Shown in pieces: positions 61,033 through 64,000 of a stretch of DNA of 64,000 bases. Both the position numbers and the translations under genes were made by a program. The notes under the pieces are model-generated. The model was given only the letters and a program-made list of their open reading frames with translations, was not told the DNA's origin and searched no databases. Source of the stretch: an uncultured Prevotella sp. (GTDB taxonomy: Bacteria; Bacteroidota; Bacteroidia; Bacteroidales; Bacteroidaceae); NCBI GenBank assembly GCA_944319935.1, contig CALUFM010000031.1:1-64000 (forward strand), read 5' to 3'. Numbering within the stretch: position 1 is the first letter of the stretch; each line of letters opens with the position of its first letter.

Positions 61033-61704
61033 GGAAACAAGTTTGTATCCGAAGCCGTACACGGTCTTTATCTCGATGTCCGCGCCGGCGGCCTTGAGCC
61101 TCTTGCGCAGGTTCTTCATCTGGGCGTAGATGAAGTCGAAGTTGTCGGCCTGGTCGATGTCGTCGCCCCACACGGCCTCAGCCAGCGTCTGCTTCTCCAC
61201 GAGGCGGCCGGGGCGGTTGGCGAAGTAGTAGAGTATGTCGTACTCCTTGCGCCCGAGGTCGATGTCGCGGCCGTCAACCTCCACCTTGAACGTGTCGGGA
61301 TGTATGGTGACGTTGCCGCACTTCAGGTTCAGTCCGCCTCCGGGCGCGTTGCGGCGGGCCACGCTGCGTATCCTTGCGTGCAGCTCGGCGAGGTGGAAGG
61401 GCTTGGCCAGATAGTCGTCCGCGCCAAGCTCCAGGCCGTTGACCTTGTCCTCGATGGAGTCCTTGGCCGATATTATGATGACGTTGCCGCGCTTCCCACG
61501 CGCCGCCAGCTCACGCAGTAGGTCGAGCCCGTTGCCGTCGGGCAGCATGATGTCAAGCAGCACGCAGTCGTATTCATATATGAAGACCTTGGCTCGCGCG
61601 GCGGCATAGTCGGCGGCGGTCTCCACCACGTGCCGCTCCTTCGCCAGCGACTTGACGATGACTTCGCGCAAGTCGGCGTTGTCTTCAATGACAAGTATCT
61701 TCAT
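61024..61704 (-). CDS. OmpR family response regulator
   Basis: A 226-residue regulator. Receiver: MKILVIEDNADLREVI, phospho-acceptor Asp51 in CVLLDIMLPDGNG, VIIISAKDS and GADDYLAKPFHLAELHARI. The winged-helix DNA-binding domain is ITVHPD-like VTIHPDTFKVEVDGRDIDLGRKEYDILYYFANRPGRLVEKQTLAEAVWGD...KNLRKRLKAAGADIEIKTVYGFGYKL. It pairs with the kinase downstream on the same strand. The promoter region lies beyond a large inverted repeat at 61725. Confidence 0.96.
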   Translation of the reverse strand: MKILVIEDNADLREVIVKSLAKERHVVETAADYAAARAKVFIYEYDCVLLDIMLPDGNGLDLLRELAARGKRGNVIIISAKDSIEDKVNGLELGADDYLAKPFHLAELHARIRSVARRNAPGGGLNLKCGNVTIHPDTFKVEVDGRDIDLGRKEYDILYYFANRPGRLVEKQTLAEAVWGDDIDQADNFDFIYAQMKNLRKRLKAAGADIEIKTVYGFGYKLVSNN

Positions 61705-61724
61705 GTCTTCCGGGTTTTATATAA

Positions 61725-61885
61725 TTAAGAGTTGAGAACTAAGAATTAAGAAAACATGCGGCTGCGCTCATTCAAGCCAGCTTTATGCAATTAAGAGTTG
61801 AGAATTAAGAATTAAGAAAGAATGCTTTTACAGGTCGTGACCTGGCAGCCGCATGTTTTCTTAATTCTTAACTCTTAACTCTTAG
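61725..61885. repeat. inverted repeat with 26-bp perfect arms upstream of the response regulator
   Basis: Arms 61740-61765 and 61845-61870 are perfect reverse complements (TAAGAATTAAGAAAACATGC then GGCTGC), extended on both sides by looser TTAAGAGTTGAGAAC-type words to about 41 bp. An additional copy of the AT-rich word (about 61790-61818) lies in the loop. It sits between the regulator gene and the end of the acyl-CoA synthetase gene. Confidence 0.9.
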
Positions 61886-61901
61886 TTCCCCAAATTCCCA
61901 A

Positions 61902-63974
61902 CTATTGGTTTCCGTTCTTCTCAATCCTTATGCGTGCGTCAACGGCCACAACGTCGTCTTCGTCGGCCAAGAGCGGGTTGATGTCCATCTCCTTGATTTC
62001 CGTTGCGAAGCGCAGCAGCGTTGAGAGGCGCACTATGATTTCGGCGTACTTCTTCTCGTTGACGCCCTTCTGGCCGCGCGTGCCCTTGATGATTTTGTAC
62101 GCACGGAGCGAACGTATCATGGAGTAAGCCTCGTCATACGATAGCGGGGCAAGTCCGCTCGACACGTCCTTCAGCACTTCTACGAATATTCCGCCCAGTC
62201 CGCACAGCACGATGTGGCCGAAGCGGGGCTCGTATTTCGCGCCGATGAACAGCTCGCGGCCCTTCAGCATCTTCTGCACCATTACGCCCGTAGCCCCCTC
62301 TATCCGCATCATGCGGTCGAATTCGAGGGCGAGATGCTCGGCGGTGCGTATGTTGAGGGCCACTCCGCCCACGTCGCTCTTATGCACCGGGCCTACCACC
62401 TTGGCCACGACGGGGTAGCCCACCTTCTCGGCGAAGGCCGTAAGCTCGGCCTTGTCGTCGCTCACTTTCTCGGGCACCATCGGTATGCCGGCGCACTCGA
62501 GCAGCTCATGCACGTGCCCGGGGGATATGTATCCGTTGCCGTCGATGCGCTCGATGACCTCCCGTATGCGCGGCACATCGACGCCGAACAGCTCTATTTC
62601 GGGCGAGGCGGGCTGCGGGGTCTTCATCACTTGGGTGAGGGCTGTGGCGAGCGTGACCTCGTCGCTGAAGTTGACATGCCCCTTCTTCAGGAACTCGGCC
62701 ACCTCTGGGCCGGCCGTGTTGAGGCACGGCAGTATGGGGAAGATGGGCTTCTTGCACTCCAGGATTTTCTTGTGCAGCACGTCGTAGGCCTCGTAAAGCT
62801 GCACGAGGCCGGGCGTGCCGAAGATGACGAAGATGGCGTCGATGCCCTCGAAGCGGTTCTCGCAGTAGTCGATGGCCAGGGCGAGATGCTCGGGCGTGCC
62901 GGTGGCGAGGATGTCGATGGGGTTTGACACCGACGAGCCGGGGAAGAGCTTCGACTTCAGCTCGTCGGCCTCGGGGCCTTCAAGCTTGGGCACGTTGAGC
63001 CCGCCTTTCGACAAGGCGTCGGTCAGCATGACGCCGGGGCCGCCGGCGTGGGTCACTATGGCGAAGTTGCGCCCCGTCAGCGGGGGCAGCGTGAAGATGC
63101 AGCCTACGGTGGTAAGCTCCTCGCGCGAGAAGCAGCGCACTATGCCCGCCTTGCGGAAGAGGGCCTCCACGGCCGAGTCGCTGCTGGCGATGGCTCCCGT
63201 GTGCGACGACGCCGCGCGGCTGCCGCTCTCGCTGCTGCCGGCCTTGATGGCGGCTATGCGGCACCCCTTGCGGATGAGCGACGAGGCGTGGAAGAGCAGC
63301 TTGTCGGGGTTGTTGATGTTCTCGATGTAGAGAAGCTTGATGTGCGAGTCGCGCTCGGGGTCGAAGTTCTCGTCCATGTATTGCAGGACGTCCTCTATGC
63401 CGATTTGCTTCCCGTTGCCGACGCTCCACACTGAGTTGAACGGCAGGCCCTTCATCACGGCCGACTCGAGTATGAACACGGCCGTGGCTCCCGAGCCGCT
63501 GATGAAGTCGACGCCCTTTTCGTGGAGCGTGGGTATGGGTTTCGTGAACACGCTGTGGTGCCAGGCGTTCATCAGGCCGATGCAGTTGGGGCCGATGAGG
63601 GCCGCCCCGTACTTCTCGCAGGTGTCGAGGATGTGCCGCTCAAGCTCAGCCCCGGCCTTGGTCTCCTCGCCGAATCCGGCGGAGATTATTATGAAAGCCC
63701 TCACCTCCTTCTGGCTTGCCAGCAGGTCAACGGCGGCGGGGCACGCCGGGGCGGGTATTACGAGTACGGCGAGGTCGGTGGGCGGCAGCTCGCTGATGTC
63801 ATGGAACACCTTGACGCCCTGCACCTCGTCTTCCTTCGGGTTGACAATGCGCAGAGTGCCCTTGTAGCCTCCGCTGATAAGGTTGCGCACCAGCGCGCCG
63901 CCGGGCTTGTGGACGTTGTTTGAGCCGCCCACCACCACGATGCTTTCCGGATGTAGTAATTGTCGGTTAATCAT
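61902..63974 (-). CDS. acetate--CoA ligase (ADP-forming) family protein
   Basis: A 690-residue fused acyl-CoA synthetase. The CoA-binding domain (residues ~1-130) starts LLHPESIVVVGGSNNVHKPGGALVRNLISGGYKGTLRIVNPK; succinyl-CoA-ligase-like domains hold the phospho-His258 in RAASSHTGAIASSDSA; and a C-terminal ATP-grasp_5 domain covers ~470-690 (AGIPMVPEKVSDDKAELTAFAEKVGYPVVAKVVGP, KEMDINPLLADEDDVVAVDARI). It makes ATP from acetyl-CoA or another acyl-CoA, releasing the acid: substrate-level phosphorylation in fermentation. The exact acyl chain is unknown. The fused alpha-beta order is as in single-chain ADP-forming enzymes. It is a single gene. Confidence 0.94.
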   Translation of the reverse strand: MINRQLLHPESIVVVGGSNNVHKPGGALVRNLISGGYKGTLRIVNPKEDEVQGVKVFHDISELPPTDLAVLVIPAPACPAAVDLLASQKEVRAFIIISAGFGEETKAGAELERHILDTCEKYGAALIGPNCIGLMNAWHHSVFTKPIPTLHEKGVDFISGSGATAVFILESAVMKGLPFNSVWSVGNGKQIGIEDVLQYMDENFDPERDSHIKLLYIENINNPDKLLFHASSLIRKGCRIAAIKAGSSESGSRAASSHTGAIASSDSAVEALFRKAGIVRCFSREELTTVGCIFTLPPLTGRNFAIVTHAGGPGVMLTDALSKGGLNVPKLEGPEADELKSKLFPGSSVSNPIDILATGTPEHLALAIDYCENRFEGIDAIFVIFGTPGLVQLYEAYDVLHKKILECKKPIFPILPCLNTAGPEVAEFLKKGHVNFSDEVTLATALTQVMKTPQPASPEIELFGVDVPRIREVIERIDGNGYISPGHVHELLECAGIPMVPEKVSDDKAELTAFAEKVGYPVVAKVVGPVHKSDVGGVALNIRTAEHLALEFDRMMRIEGATGVMVQKMLKGRELFIGAKYEPRFGHIVLCGLGGIFVEVLKDVSSGLAPLSYDEAYSMIRSLRAYKIIKGTRGQKGVNEKKYAEIIVRLSTLLRFATEIKEMDINPLLADEDDVVAVDARIRIEKNGNQ

Positions 63975-64000
63975 AGGTTCGATTTGTGTTATGTTATTCG

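Overview
The window looks like chromosomal DNA from a GC-rich member of the Bacteroidales, most likely a Prevotellaceae (Prevotella sensu lato). Support comes from Bacteroidetes-only families (DUF4271, DUF4254, DUF4290, DUF6080-like, GH3-type adenylating enzyme, CfxA/CblA-like class A beta-lactamase, long-form RluA), from promoters of the Bacteroidetes type (-7 box TAnnTTTG with a -33 TTG/TTTG about 19-20 nt upstream) and from weak Shine-Dalgarno sequences. The species call is inference; there is no rRNA. I count 56 protein genes (one cut by the left edge), one tRNA-Gln and one short gene remnant.

Layout. 1-9.4 kb, minus strand: partial Rpn-type nuclease, kduD-kduI (uronate catabolism), tRNA-Gln, tyrS, yidD-rnpA-hemD-DUF4271, metK, a secreted protein. 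9.9-16.1 kb, plus: eno, long RluA-type pseudouridine synthase, NUDIX hydrolase, a papain-like lipoprotein whose catalytic Cys is Ser, HAD phosphatase. 16.3-20.5 kb, minus: acpP-fabF-rnc and pdxB. 20.9-22.8 kb, plus: DUF4254-GT9 and a 53-residue rubredoxin. 22.9-33.0 kb, minus: a surface-glycan locus of flippase, sulfatase-fold phosphoethanolamine transferase, two acyltransferases, UbiA-type phosphoribosyl-polyprenyl synthase, HAD phosphatase, GT-C-like membrane protein and GT2. 33.4-44.1 kb, plus: a two-component pair (TPR histidine kinase, NarL-type regulator), GH3 enzyme with an overlapping lipoprotein gene, DUF3108, class A beta-lactamase, miaB, an unknown gene. 44.2-52.2 kb, minus: Sel1 protein, then DUF4290-murA-rimM-dxr-rseP, and tsaB. 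52.3-54.7 kb, plus: yicC-gmk-nadD. 54.9-64 kb: two secreted proteins, two tandem PepSY-like proteins downstream of an OmpR/histidine-kinase pair, and an ADP-forming acyl-CoA synthetase.

The most unusual content lies between the genes. Nearly every long spacer carries one of several families of degenerate short-period repeats: A, 9-nt units near GGCTTATTA; B, 9-nt units near GTTAAAGGA ending in GACAAATGC; C, CAGACAAG-type units; E, AAAGGCCG palindromes; F, a composite element around GTAGGGGCAGACCCGTGTG. Many are arranged as very long inverted repeats, with perfect arms of 41 and 54 bp at two sites and a 47-bp arm with one mismatch at a third. The repeats also reach into reading frames and encode parts of proteins: 70 residues inside a histidine kinase, the N-terminus of a lipoprotein, the C-terminal tail of the beta-lactamase and the last residues of MurA. 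A separate GC-rich insertion lies inside MiaB. I know of no named description of families A-C.

Calls rest on reading the sequence and knowledge of protein families; no database search was run. Domain names marked '-like' are recognition by eye.
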